Source: Ga0077555 sp963741565
GTDB taxonomy: Bacteria; Pseudomonadota; Alphaproteobacteria; Rhizobiales; Hyphomicrobiaceae
Length of the DNA stretch: 64,000 nucleotides
Direction of reading: 5' to 3'
NCBI GenBank assembly: GCA_963741565.1
Contig: CAVUIK010000008.1
Span: 186,001 to 250,000, forward strand
Made by a program: the position numbers and the translations under genes. Below, piece after piece: positions 1 through 8,866 of the stretch (position 1 is the first letter of the stretch; every line of letters starts with the position of its first letter). A model generated the notes under the pieces. The model worked only from the letters and a program-made list of their open reading frames with translations, was not told the origin of the DNA and made no database searches.

Positions 1-2
1 CG

Positions 3-671
3 CCGGGCCTCGACGCGGTGACGATGCTCGGGCGCCTGTCGGCGTTCCGGCATCTGGGACTGTTCCCCGAACAGATCCCGCATTGGCAATGGATGGCCGC
101 CGCCGTCCGCGCGGCCAGCAGCGCCGATCCGGCCACCAAGCCGCGCGTACTCAATCTTTTCGCCTACACCGGGGCTGCCTCCCTGATCGCGGCCAGGGCC
201 GGCGCCGAGGTGGTCCATGTCGACGCCTCGAAGAAGGCGATCGCGTGGGCGCGCGAGAACCAGGCCGCATCCAAGCTCAATGACGCGCCGATCCGCTGGA
301 TCCTGGAGGATGCCCGCAAATTTGTTGCGCGCGAGGTGCGCCGCGGGCGGACCTATCACGTCATCCTGGTCGATCCGCCGAAGTTCGGACGCGGCCCTGG
401 CGGCGAGGTGTGGGACCTCTTCGAGCACCTGCCCGCACTAATGCGCGATTGCGCGGCGTTGCTGGCCCCGCAGCATGCCTCGCTGGTGCTGACTGCTTAT
501 GCGATCCGCGCCTCGGCGCTGAGCGTCGGCCAACTCGTCGCCGAGACACTTGGACCCCGCGGTGGCGGACCGGTCGAATGCGGCGAGCTCGCCATCCGCG
601 AGGATGCCGGCGGGCGCCTCGTTCCGACGTCGCTTTATGGCCGGTGGAGCTCGGATGCCGCGACGCGATGA
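3..671 (+). CDS. Class I SAM-dependent RNA methyltransferase (RlmI/RlmK-like), 5' partial
   Basis: The reading frame is open from the window edge, so the N-terminus is missing. The visible part begins with the HLGLFPEQ region typical of this family. It continues through the Rossmann motif I (LNLFAYTGAASL), an acidic motif II (VVHVDASKKAI) and the DPPKFGRG motif IV. These place it among cytosolic rRNA methyltransferases related to RlmI. Where m5C enzymes usually carry a catalytic cysteine (after the LVLT strand) the sequence reads LTAYAIRAS, without cysteine, so the modification made is uncertain. The 3' end overlaps the start of the next RNA methyltransferase gene by 17 nt, suggesting translational coupling. 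Confidence 0.85.
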   Translation, partial: PGLDAVTMLGRLSAFRHLGLFPEQIPHWQWMAAAVRAASSADPATKPRVLNLFAYTGAASLIAARAGAEVVHVDASKKAIAWARENQAASKLNDAPIRWILEDARKFVAREVRRGRTYHVILVDPPKFGRGPGGEVWDLFEHLPALMRDCAALLAPQHASLVLTAYAIRASALSVGQLVAETLGPRGGGPVECGELAIREDAGGRLVPTSLYGRWSSDAATR

Positions 672-1497
672 CCGTCCCGCGGGCGGCCCAACCGCCCGCA
701 CAATCACGAGTTTGCAGAACGACAGCGTGAAGCTGATCCGCTCGCTCGAGATGCGCAAGGCCCGGCGCGAAACCGGCCTCTTCATCGCGGAGGGCGCCGC
801 GGTGCTGGTGACCGCGCGCGATAACGGCTGGACGCCGCGCATGCTAGTGCATGGGCCGGGCGCCGATGGCGCGATCGCCAGCGCGCTGATCGCGTGGGCG
901 CAGACATCCGGTGCCGACAGTCTCGATGTCTCGCAAGGCGTACTGGAAAAGCTCGCCGCAAAGGAGAACCCGCAGAGCCTGATCGGCGTGTTCGAGCAGC
1001 GCTGGCAGACGCCGCCGGACGCGACCGCCGTAGCCGCCGGCGCGCTCTGGCTGGCGTTGGAGGAGATCCGCGACCCCGGCAATCTCGGCACGATCCTGCG
1101 CACGGCGGACGCAGCGGGCGTCGCGGGCGTAATCTTGGTTGGCCAGACGTGCGATCCCTATGCGCGGGAAGCGGTACGCGCGAGCATGGGCTCGATTTTC
1201 AGCGTCCCGATCGTGCGCATGGAGGCGGCAGCCTTCCACGGACTGGCGGGAGCATGGCCGGGCGCGGTCGCCGGCACGCATCTTTCGGGCAGCTCGGATT
1301 TCCGCACGGCGACCTATCGCGGCCCGGTGCTCCTGGTGATGGGCAACGAGGGCGCGGGCCTCACGGAAGCGACGGCAGCCATGTGCAGCACGCTCGTGAA
1401 AATACCGATGCTCGGACGCCTCGACTCGCTCAATCTGGCTGTCGCCACCGCACTGATGCTCTACGAAATCCGCCGCCCCGTGCTGCGGCTCGCGTGA
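655..1497 (+). CDS. TrmH/SpoU family RNA 2'-O-methyltransferase
   Basis: 280 aa. An N-terminal substrate-binding domain (region SLEMRKARRETGLFIAEG) is followed by the SPOUT catalytic domain. Its three knot motifs are visible: EEIRDPGNLGTILRTADAAG, VMGNEGAGL and the C-terminal SLNLAVATALMLYE. The family transfers methyl from SAM to the 2'-OH of a ribose in rRNA or tRNA. The exact target cannot be read from sequence. I chose ATG 655 because residues conserved in the family begin soon after it, and because it lies inside the 3' end of the upstream methyltransferase gene, as in a coupled operon. The 3' end runs 37 nt into the convergent ATP-grasp gene. Confidence 0.88.
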   Translation: MPRRDDRPAGGPTARTITSLQNDSVKLIRSLEMRKARRETGLFIAEGAAVLVTARDNGWTPRMLVHGPGADGAIASALIAWAQTSGADSLDVSQGVLEKLAAKENPQSLIGVFEQRWQTPPDATAVAAGALWLALEEIRDPGNLGTILRTADAAGVAGVILVGQTCDPYAREAVRASMGSIFSVPIVRMEAAAFHGLAGAWPGAVAGTHLSGSSDFRTATYRGPVLLVMGNEGAGLTEATAAMCSTLVKIPMLGRLDSLNLAVATALMLYEIRRPVLRLA

Positions 1498-2556
1498 GAA
1501 CATCGCGCCAGCGTCTCCGCCGCCAAGGGAACGAGAGCGTCGTCCGGAAACGGGTACACGGAGCTGACGTTGATCTCACACAGTACAAACGTTTCCCGAC
1601 CTTCGGCATCCTTGGGTCCATACATGAAGTCCGCGTCCCAGATCACCGGCAGTTGCGACCGTTCGAGGTCCAGCAGCGCACAGAGTTCGCCCAGCCATTC
1701 GCGTTCGAGCTTGTCTTTCAGCGGCTGAAAGTCGGGCCGTGTGGGCGGGAAATAGTGGCGCGGTCCCGGAAGCGGCGCGTCGTTCGGCGATCCCCCTGGC
1801 CTGGGTGGGACCAGCATGTTGACCAGCTGCTCGCCGAACCCGGCAACGCGATCCCCAACGAGGTAGCAACGCACCATCCCGTCGGAAATCCGCGACTGAT
1901 AGGCCTGATCGATCATGCCGCCCGCGCCGGCGAAATACGGCTGACATTGCGAGAGGAACCCGCCCAATGACAACGTCTCCTCAGGGCTGCCACGCTTGGC
2001 GTGCCGGACGCGCAACAGCAGATCGGGAGTAGCCGGCGATGCCGCCGCACGCTTCGGGTCGGCCAACTCGACTTTCCAGACACCGTCGCCGCTCTGGCCC
2101 CGGATCTGCTTCAGTACGCGCGGGCCGGACGCAAGGCTCTTCGGCAATTCCAGACGCATCGCCTCCGGCGATGCGTAAAGGCGCGTATCGCAGCTCCAGC
2201 TCATACGTCCGCGTGCGATAGAGCACCTCTTTGGTGCCCATCCTGTCGATGACCATGGGATGCGCGCTGACCAGCACACCCTGTGACGCGACGTCGACCA
2301 GCAAGGCGTTCAGCACCGACCTGTCACGGCCGCGCTCGTTCGGATTGACCCACACCAATACGGCGTCGACACGCAGCAGCTGCGCGCGAACGTCTTCGAC
2401 GGCCTCGTCCGCATAAGGCGCCCCTTCGACTTCCAAGCCGGCGGCGCGGAGCGCTGCGGCGGTCGCCCCGAAACGCGAGTCCTCCAGCTTTGCTGTCAGC
2501 CGCTCCTTGGCGTCCACAGGGAACACGATTGCCGCGCGCCGTCGTGCGCTTGTCAT
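1461..2556 (-). pseudogene. Cj0069-type ATP-grasp-like protein, frame-disrupted
   Basis: Two minus-strand reading frames together make one protein of about 364 aa. The N-terminal part (from MTSARRRAAIVFPVDAK) covers a Rossmann-like pre-grasp domain and the DRMGTKEVLYRT motif. The second frame resumes at about TRLYASPEAMRLELPK and carries the grasp half, including VIWDADFMYGP and the metal-binding LCEINVSSVYPFPD. A single extra base near 2195 joins them: removing it gives ELGCDTRLYAS. No other stops or damage are visible, so this is probably a sequence error rather than decay. I recognise the Cj0069 family from general resemblance; its substrate is unknown to me. It converges on the SpoU gene with a 37-nt 3' overlap. 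Confidence 0.7.
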
Positions 2557-2965
2557 GATCGATCACTCCATGATGATTTGATTTCAGACGGCAAGCAGGC
2601 GCTGCCGGCGCCGCTCGCATTTCCGTCTTGCCGAGTGCCGGAAACGCCGTCCGTTGCCCACAACGGGCTGCGCCCAACGTGCGAACACTCCCCCTGTCGG
2701 GGCAGACGGGTCAATTGTCGTGCGGTGGTTTCGTTGAATGGCGGCATAGGCGTCCACCCCTTCCGGGAGTTTGGACGCGATATTTGGGCAGCCGCCTCAC
2801 GGGGCAATCGCGGTGAGCCCCTGAACTCCATAAGAGCGGATCGCACGCCCCAAGTCAATCATCGCCCATCGCGGAACACAATGACAAACGATGAGTTGTG
2901 CGGGAAACAAAGCGGCGCGAGCGCATTGAAGACTGTGAACGTCCCAGCGCCACCTCGGCCGCCGC
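2557..2965. other. 409-nt intergenic region without a supported gene
   Basis: This lies upstream of the ATP-grasp gene and downstream of the SMP-30 gene, both on the minus strand. Open frames exist on both strands, but they lack family resemblance, ribosome binding sites and normal composition. A short perfect palindrome sits at 2651-2666 (CCGTTG-CCCA-CAACGG); it could be an operator or chance. The promoter for the ATP-grasp gene should lie at the left end. Confidence 0.5.
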
Positions 2966-3886
2966 TCAAGTGAAGTTGAGTTTCAATCCAGGCTCCGGCC
3001 ACTGCATCACGCCGAGTTTGCCGCTGTCGGAGAGCGTGATGTAGGCGGTGCACATGTCAGTGCCGCCGAAGCAGATGTTGGTCGGGTAACGGTCCGGCAT
3101 TTTCACGGCGCGCACGATGTCGCCTTTCGGAGAGATCTCGGTGATATAGCCTGTGTTCAGGGTCGCGACGGTGATGTTGCCGCTGGCCATGACCGCGAGG
3201 CTGTCGAAGCGCGCGTGACCGCCAAGACCCGCAACCACCCGCCCGCTATGCGGCGCGAACTCGGCCTTTGGCTTGAGCTTGCCGGGGCCTTGCACCTCGA
3301 ACGCCCATAGCCGCGCACCCTCCGTGTCGGCGGCATAGAGAGTCCGGCCGTCGGGCGACAGGCCACAGCCATTTGGGCTGAGGATCGGGTAGGCGATTTC
3401 GGCAATGCTGGAGCCGTCCGGCCGCGCGTAGTAGAGCCCTCCGTGGTCGCGATGGCGGGCGTAGCGTTTGCCGAGATCGGTAAAGTAGAAGCCGCCCTCC
3501 GTGTCGAACACCAGATCGTTCGGCGCAGACAGAACGTGACCGCCGACCTCCTTGTAGAGCAGCGTCGCCGCGCCGGTTTTCGCGTCGAGCCGTGCGACGC
3601 TGCCGAACTTGTAGTCGGGGTGCGGGCCAACGCCCATGGAGAAGCCGTCGACGTAGCGGCTGCCGCCGTTATTGCATAAATAGAAGTTGCCATCGGGGCC
3701 GATCGCCAAGCCGTTGGGGCCGCCGCCGCAGTCGGAGAACAGGCTGACTTTGCCGTCGGGCGTCACGCGCGAGCAGCGGCCATTGCGGATTTCGGTGAGC
3801 ACCACCGAGCCATCCGCGCAGACCACGGGGCCTTCCGGGAAGCCGAGCCCGGTCGCGAGGATTTTGACGTCAGCCACGTTTGCCAT
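2966..3886 (-). CDS. SMP-30/gluconolactonase/LRE family protein
   Basis: 306 aa. The six-bladed beta-propeller signatures of the SMP-30 family recur: LGFPEGPVVCADGSVV in blade 1, GGGPNGLAIGPDGNFYLCNNGG, LSAPNDLVFDTEGGFYFTD and LSPNGCGLSPDGRTLYAAD. The acidic (E in FPEGP) and N/D residues normally coordinate a divalent metal. Members hydrolyse sugar lactones or related lactones in the cytosol, but substrate assignment is unreliable. The gene stands alone, with the frame-disrupted rlmB upstream on the same strand, 181 nt away. Confidence 0.88.
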   Translation of the reverse strand: MANVADVKILATGLGFPEGPVVCADGSVVLTEIRNGRCSRVTPDGKVSLFSDCGGGPNGLAIGPDGNFYLCNNGGSRYVDGFSMGVGPHPDYKFGSVARLDAKTGAATLLYKEVGGHVLSAPNDLVFDTEGGFYFTDLGKRYARHRDHGGLYYARPDGSSIAEIAYPILSPNGCGLSPDGRTLYAADTEGARLWAFEVQGPGKLKPKAEFAPHSGRVVAGLGGHARFDSLAVMASGNITVATLNTGYITEISPKGDIVRAVKMPDRYPTNICFGGTDMCTAYITLSDSGKLGVMQWPEPGLKLNFT

Positions 3887-4067
3887 GATGCCTGCCCTCC
3901 ACTGGATGATCGCCCGTCACGCTGGCGCGTCTGCCTGATTTATACGACACGACCGAGCAGATCGAAAATGGCCTCGGGTGTAAAGCGGATTTGTCCGTTG
4001 CGCACGCGCAGGACGACCAGCCGCGCATGCAGACACCAAAAGCGAGCAAGCCCAAGGATGACAACGG

Positions 4068-5001
4068 TTAGGTGCGCGCGCGAGCGGCGGCGAATAGGGC
4101 GATCGCGGCGGCATTGGAAACGTTGAGGCTGCTGAAGTTCACGGCGTCCCCCGCCGGTTGGCCACGCGGCACCCCGGGCGCCGACGCGCCGATGCGCACC
4201 AGCTGGTCGCAGAGCTCGCGCGTCAGCCGGCGCAGGCCCCGACCTTCGGAGCCAAACACCAGGGCTAGCGGGGCCGACAACGTTTGCCGCTCGATCAGCT
4301 CCGTCGCCTCGCCGTCGAGACCGACTCGGCGCACGCCGAGATCGCCTAGCTTGCCGAGCGCCTGAGCCAGGTTGGGAACCAGCGCCACCGGAACCGTTTC
4401 GAGGGCACCCGACGCGCTCTTGGCGAGCACGCCCGACAGCGGCGGCGAGTTGCGCCGCGTCATGATCAGACCCGACGCGCCAAATACGGCGGCCGAGCGC
4501 AAGATGGCACCGACGTTGTGCGGGTCCGTCACCTGATCGAGGATGACCAACGGACCGCCAGTTGCGGCCGCTTCCGCCAAGAGTCTCGAGATCAGGCTCG
4601 GGCAGTGGCTCGACCTCCACGAACGCGCCCTGATGCACGGTGTCGTCGCCAAGCTGCCGGTCGAGATCACGCGGTTGCACGCGCTCGGGCTTCAGGTCAC
4701 GGCACTTCAGGGCCGCCTCCAGCCGATGTTCTGCATTCTCGGTGAGACGCAAGCTCAGGATCGTGCGGGCCGGATTGGCGAGCGCGGCAGCGACCGCATG
4801 AATGCCGAACAGGCGCACAGGGCCGTCGGGTTTGGCGTCGCTGCGATAGGCCGGGCGATCGCCGCGATGCTGGCCCCGGTTCTCGCCCCGGTTCTGGCCC
4901 CGGTTCTCGCGGTGCGGTCGGCCGCGGGTTTCGCGTCCCCGTTGGTCGCGGTCGCCCCGGGGCCGATCAGTCCGTTCACGGTCGCGGCGTTGCTCACTCA
5001 T
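4068..5001 (-). pseudogene. rlmB: 23S rRNA (guanosine-2'-O)-methyltransferase RlmB, frame-disrupted
   Basis: About 310 aa when one extra base near 4584 is removed; the two frames then join as PDLE-LLAEAAATGG. Residues 1-60 are an Arg/Gly/Asp/Asn-rich low-complexity tail. The SpoU substrate-binding domain (LFGIHAVAAAL) and the SPOUT domain follow, with LDQVTDPHNVGAILRSAAVF, LVFGSEGRGLRRL and SLNVSNAAAIALFAAAR. RlmB methylates G2251 in the 23S P-loop during ribosome assembly. Two oddities are visible: the repetitive basic tail, and about a dozen extra residues (GVPRGQPAGDAV) just before the last knot motif. The otherwise clean sequence favours an assembly error. Confidence 0.82.
4870..4917 (+). 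repeat. 12-bp tandem repeat within rlmB N-terminal tail
   Basis: Three near-identical 12-mers, CTGGCCCCGGTT / CTCGCCCCGGTT / CTGGCCCCGGTT, occur at 4870-4905, followed by one diverged copy. On the coding (minus) strand each unit encodes an NRG(E/Q) tetrapeptide of the basic tail. The period is a multiple of three, so copy-number change would keep the frame. Confidence 0.85.
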
Positions 5002-5116
5002 CGGGTGCTGCGCTTTCCGCTGTAGACCTCGGGATTAACCACGTGCGCGGGCCCCCGGCCCTGGGCGACGTCGACGATCGACTGCATAGCCGATGCCGCG
5101 ATGTCATGAAAGCTTC

Positions 5117-5893
5117 CTATGCCCGCTCATCCGCGATCGACGAGAGGATGTTGCGCACGCCCGCCATCAGCAGTCCGTGGTCGGTGCCGGCGGCCTGCAT
5201 GTTGAACCCGAGCTTCTTGTATTGCTTGGCCCAGGTCGGATCGGTCGACAGGACGCCGAGGCCCTTCTTGTGCTTTCGCCCGGCGGCAACGATCCGCTTC
5301 AGCGCATTCCTGTAAAGAGGATTATCGAACTGGCCGGGAATGCCGAGAAAGTTCGTCAGGTCGAAATGCCCGACCCAGAGCACGTCGATCCCGTCGATGG
5401 CCGCGATGTCCTCGACGTTGTCGAGGCCGCGCTCGGTCTCGATCTGGGCGATGATCAGGGTGCGGGCATCTGCGGCCTTCATCTTCGCGAGCGGGTCGCC
5501 GGGCGCATAGTCGTCGTGGGCGAAGGCAAACGCTGCGCCCCTCCGGCCACGCGGGGGATAGTGCGTCGCCTCGACGATCAGCTTGGCTTGCGCCACGCTC
5601 TCAACCATCGGGATCATGATTCCGTGGCAGCCGATATCGAGGGCGCGGGCAAGGAAGTGATACTCGGCGCGAGGCACGCGAACCATCGGCGCAACGTTGA
5701 GCCCGCGGCAGTGGGCGACCTGCGCCTTGATCGTCTCCAGCGAGATGCCGGTATGCTCCATGTCGTAGATGATGAACTCGGCGCCGGCATGCTCGAGCAC
5801 CTTGGCAACGCCCGGGGAGAAGAACTCGAACACCATCGAGCCGAGAACCATCTCCCCGCTCATCGCGCGCTGCCGCAGTGACGTCCTGGCCAT
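5117..5893 (-). CDS. HpcH/HpaI family aldolase
   Basis: 258 aa, the usual length for class II 2-oxo-acid aldolases of the HpaI type. Recognisable segments are EFIIYDMEHTGIS near the N-terminus, PMVRVPRAEYHFLARALDIG, the MIPMVESVAQA barrel strand, and AQIETERGLDNVEDIAAIDG with the metal-binding glutamate. DVLWVGHFDLTNFLGIPGQF follows. The family cleaves or forms 2-oxo-4-hydroxy acids in aromatic or sugar-acid catabolism; the actual substrate is not readable. Start ATG 5893 matches the conserved N-terminus. The gene is divergent from the ABC importer operon beginning at 6202, so the two might be co-regulated. Confidence 0.88.
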   Translation of the reverse strand: MARTSLRQRAMSGEMVLGSMVFEFFSPGVAKVLEHAGAEFIIYDMEHTGISLETIKAQVAHCRGLNVAPMVRVPRAEYHFLARALDIGCHGIMIPMVESVAQAKLIVEATHYPPRGRRGAAFAFAHDDYAPGDPLAKMKAADARTLIIAQIETERGLDNVEDIAAIDGIDVLWVGHFDLTNFLGIPGQFDNPLYRNALKRIVAAGRKHKKGLGVLSTDPTWAKQYKKLGFNMQAAGTDHGLLMAGVRNILSSIADERA

Positions 5894-6201
5894 CGACCTA
5901 TTCCCTACCGGTTGTTTTTATCTTTCAACGATGTCGTGGGCAGAATGCCCGAAAGGTCCAACCCTTGGAAGATGTCGACGTTCGGTGTCTGGCCTTCGAC
6001 CGGACCTGCACGCTGACACTGGACGCCGTAGCGGCGTTGCAGTTCAGAGTATCAGGCCAAAGACGAGCTAACCGGCGGGCTCCCGACCTTGGTCGAAGGC
6101 GGGCCGGCTTGGCGCGCCGGCCGGAATGCCCTAATGCTGGGGTTCCGTTCAAAGGCGTCCTGCTGCCACGCGGTGGCTAACGGGACGGAAAGGGAGACCA
6201 C
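5894..6201. promoter_or_regulatory. 308-nt divergent intergenic region between HpaI aldolase and ABC operon
   Basis: No gene is supported here. It must contain the promoters of both the minus-strand aldolase and the plus-strand importer operon. A GC-rich imperfect inverted repeat lies around 6108-6122 (GCCGGC, spacer, GCCGGC). The importer ribosome binding site AAAGGGAG is clear at about 6190-6197. I could not recognise a convincing -35/-10 pair. Confidence 0.45.
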
Positions 6202-7800
6202 ATGCACCACCTTCGATCCGGCGCTGCGATCCTGGCGATTGCCGCGACCTTCACGCTGTCCTCAGTCTCAGGCCCGGCCTTCGCGACGACGCTGAAGTTG
6301 GCCCGCTCCGGCGATGCGCTGACGATGGACCCGCATTCGCAAAACGAGGGCCCGACGCACAACGTCAACCACCAGATCTACGAGCCGCTGGTGCGCCGGC
6401 ATATCGGCGGCGATCTCATCCCGACGCTCGCCACCAGCTGGAAGATCACCGGCGATCCGACGGTCTGGGAGCTCAAGTTGCGCGCTGGCGTCAAATTCCA
6501 TGACGGCTCACCGTTCACAGCCGATGACGTCGTGTTCTCGCTGAAGCGCGCGGCGTCGGCCACCTCGGACCACAAGGGTCTGCTGGCATCGATCGACGAC
6601 GTCAAGGCCGTCGACCCGACCACCGTGACGATCAAGACCAAAGGCCCGAACCCGCTGCTGGTGCAGAACTTCACCAACATCTTCATCATGAGCAAGGCGT
6701 GGAGCGAGAAGAACAAGGTCGAGGCGCCGCAGAACTTCGCCAGCAAGGAAGAGACGTTCGCCGTGCGCAACGCGAACGGAACGGGCGCCTACATGCTGGT
6801 CTCGCGCGAACCCGACGTGAAAACGGTGATGAAGCGCAACGATGCCTACTGGGGCAAGGGCACCTATCCGCTCGAGATTTCCGAGATCGTCTATTCGGTG
6901 ATCAAGTCGGCACCGACCCGGGTTGCGGCGCTGCTCTCGGGCGAGGTCGATTTCGTCCAGGACATGCCGGTGCAGGATATCGCTCGGGTTGCAGGCACAC
7001 AGGGCATGCGTGTCAACGCCGGACCTGAGAACCGCACCATCTTCCTCGGCATGAACATCGCCGATCCCGAGCTCAAGTTCTCGGACGTCAAAGGCAAGAA
7101 CCCGTTCGCCGATCTCAAGGTCCGCCAGGCCATGAACATGGCGATCGACCGCGAGGCGATCCGCAAGGTGGTGATGGCCGACCAGTCGGTGCCGGGCGGC
7201 TCGATCATCCCACCATTCGTCAACGGCTACACCAAAGCGCTCGACGCCATTCCGGCCCGCGATGTCGCCAAGGCCAAGGCCTTGATGACGGAAGCCGGCT
7301 ACGGCCAAGGCTTCGGCGTCACGCTGCATTGTCCGAACGACCGCTATCTCAACGACGAGAAAATTTGCCAGGCCGCCGTCGGCATGCTGGGCCAGATCGG
7401 AATCAAGGTGACGCTCGATGCGCGCTCGAAATCGATCCACTTCCCCTCGATCCAGAAGAAGGAAGTCGACTTCTATCTGCTGGGCTGGGGCGTGCCGACC
7501 TACGACAGCGAGTACATCTTCTCGTTCCTTTACCATACGCAGAAGGACAAGCTCGGCGGCTGGAACGGCACCCGCTACTCGAACCCAGACATCGACGGCA
7601 AGATCCAGTCACTTTCGGCGGAAACGGATCTGGCGAAGCGCAACAAGACGATCGCCGACATCTGGGCCGTGGTGCAACCGAACGTCAATTATATCGGCAT
7701 CCACAATCAGGTGAACGCCTGGGGTATGAAGGCCGGCCTCGACATCAAGGTGCATCCCGACAACCAAGTCTGGGTGAAAGAGTTCAAATTCGCGAAGTAA
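6202..7800 (+). CDS. Dipeptide/oligopeptide-type ABC transporter substrate-binding protein
   Basis: 532 aa, SBP_bac_5 (cluster C) size. A Sec signal peptide covers about residues 1-28 (SGPAFA cleavage region). The mature start matches the family: the MDPHSQNEGPTHNVNHQIYE block, LATSWKITGDPTVWELKLR, VKFHDGSPFTADDVVFSLKR, and the RQAMNMAIDREAIRKVV hinge segment. It binds the ligand in the periplasm and delivers it to the two permeases encoded downstream. The ligand could be a peptide, glutathione-like compound, sugar acid or opine and cannot be settled here. A strong AAAGGGAG ribosome binding site precedes the ATG. Confidence 0.92.
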   Translation: MHHLRSGAAILAIAATFTLSSVSGPAFATTLKLARSGDALTMDPHSQNEGPTHNVNHQIYEPLVRRHIGGDLIPTLATSWKITGDPTVWELKLRAGVKFHDGSPFTADDVVFSLKRAASATSDHKGLLASIDDVKAVDPTTVTIKTKGPNPLLVQNFTNIFIMSKAWSEKNKVEAPQNFASKEETFAVRNANGTGAYMLVSREPDVKTVMKRNDAYWGKGTYPLEISEIVYSVIKSAPTRVAALLSGEVDFVQDMPVQDIARVAGTQGMRVNAGPENRTIFLGMNIADPELKFSDVKGKNPFADLKVRQAMNMAIDREAIRKVVMADQSVPGGSIIPPFVNGYTKALDAIPARDVAKAKALMTEAGYGQGFGVTLHCPNDRYLNDEKICQAAVGMLGQIGIKVTLDARSKSIHFPSIQKKEVDFYLLGWGVPTYDSEYIFSFLYHTQKDKLGGWNGTRYSNPDIDGKIQSLSAETDLAKRNKTIADIWAVVQPNVNYIGIHNQVNAWGMKAGLDIKVHPDNQVWVKEFKFAK

Positions 7801-7801
7801 C

Positions 7802-7855
7802 GTCGTCCCGGGGGCCCATCGGCATTCGCCGAGGGCAGACACCCCCCGGGATGAC
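7802..7855 (+). promoter_or_regulatory. REP-like stem-loop between binding-protein and permease genes
   Basis: The outer arms 7802-7814 and 7843-7855 pair over 13 bp (one G-U pair; the core is CCCGGGGG). An inner hairpin, CGGC-ATTC-GCCG, lies at 7820-7831. No T-tract follows. Such structures after a binding-protein gene often block 3' exonucleases, so that more binding protein than permease is made. That role is inference here. Confidence 0.75.
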
Positions 7856-7872
7856 AACCAGGTCCGGCCGAT

Positions 7873-8859
7873 ATGCTCGCCTTCATCATCCGCCGCCTGG
7901 CGCAGTCCGTGCTCGTGATGCTTGCGGTCGGCCTGGTTGCGTTCGCGATGTTCCGCTTCGTCGGCGATCCCGTCGGCAATCTGCTGGGGCAAGAAGCGAC
8001 GCTGGAGGACCGGCGGCAGGCCACCGAGAAACTCGGCCTCAACCAGCCGGTCGCCGTCCAGTTCCTCCGGTTTGCCGGCAATGCCGTGCGCGGCGAATTC
8101 GGCGTTTCCTATCGCCAGGCCCGCAAGGTTTCCACGCTGCTGGCCGAGCGGCTGCCAGCAACGCTGGAGCTGGCGCTGACGTCGGCGCTGTTTGCATTGG
8201 CGCTCGGCATCGGGCTTGGCGTCTACACGGCCTTGCGGCGCGATACGCTCGGCTCGCGTTTGATCATGGCGGCAAGCTTGATCGGCGTGTCGCTGCCAAC
8301 CTTCCTGATCGGCATCGGGCTGATCTACCTGTTCGCAGTCGAGCTTCGCTGGCTGCCGAGCTTCGGGCGCGGCGAGGTTGTGAAACTCGGCTGGTGGTCG
8401 ACCGGATTTCTCACCCCGACGGGGCGCAAATCCCTGGTGTTGCCGGCGATCACGCTCGGTCTCTTCCAGATGACTCTGATCATGCGACTGGTGCGCGCCG
8501 AGATGCTCGAAGTCCTGCGCACCGACTACATCAAGTTCGCCCGGGCACGCGGGCTATCCGATCGCGCCATCCATTTCGGGCACGCGCTGAAGAACACGCT
8601 GGTGCCCGTCATCACGGTAACTGGGCTCCAGCTCGGCGCCATCATCGCGTTCGCGATCATCACCGAGACGGTGTTCCAGTGGCCGGGTGTCGGCCTGCTG
8701 TTCATCGACGCGGTGCAGTTCGTCGATATCCCGGTCATGTCGACCTACCTGCTGCTGGTGGCGCTGCTATTCGTGATCATCAACCTGGTGGTGGATCTCC
8801 TCTACTACGCCGTCGATCCGCGCCTGCGCGTCGATCGCACGGCAGCGGCTGGACATTGA
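7873..8859 (+). CDS. Dipeptide-type ABC transporter permease, DppB/OppB family
   Basis: 328 aa integral inner-membrane protein with about six membrane segments. The N-terminus MLAFIIRRLAQSVLVMLAV, the LGLNQPVAVQFLRF periplasmic block and the GEFGVSYRQ segment are typical of DppB. The cytoplasmic EAA loop reads LRTDYIKFARARGLSDRAIHFGHALKN in fragments (EVLRTDYIKFARARGL), which docks to the ATPase subunits. ATG 7873 follows the stem-loop. It ends 7 nt before the second permease gene, so the two are co-translated. Confidence 0.93.
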   Translation: MLAFIIRRLAQSVLVMLAVGLVAFAMFRFVGDPVGNLLGQEATLEDRRQATEKLGLNQPVAVQFLRFAGNAVRGEFGVSYRQARKVSTLLAERLPATLELALTSALFALALGIGLGVYTALRRDTLGSRLIMAASLIGVSLPTFLIGIGLIYLFAVELRWLPSFGRGEVVKLGWWSTGFLTPTGRKSLVLPAITLGLFQMTLIMRLVRAEMLEVLRTDYIKFARARGLSDRAIHFGHALKNTLVPVITVTGLQLGAIIAFAIITETVFQWPGVGLLFIDAVQFVDIPVMSTYLLLVALLFVIINLVVDLLYYAVDPRLRVDRTAAAGH

Positions 8860-8866
8860 GACGCCC

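Noticed and set aside
2578..2973. A 131-codon plus-strand frame between the ATP-grasp and SMP-30 genes
   Set aside because: No ribosome binding site, no recognisable domain, odd composition, and it runs into the 3' end of the opposite-strand gene.
4870..4917. CRISPR-like or regulatory direct repeats
   Set aside because: The 12-bp units are contiguous without spacers and lie in frame inside the rlmB tail, so they are coding repeats.
3887..5116. A tRNA gene next to rlmB
   Set aside because: Searched by eye for a T-loop (GGTTCGAATCC-like) and acceptor stem on both strands; none found in the flanks.
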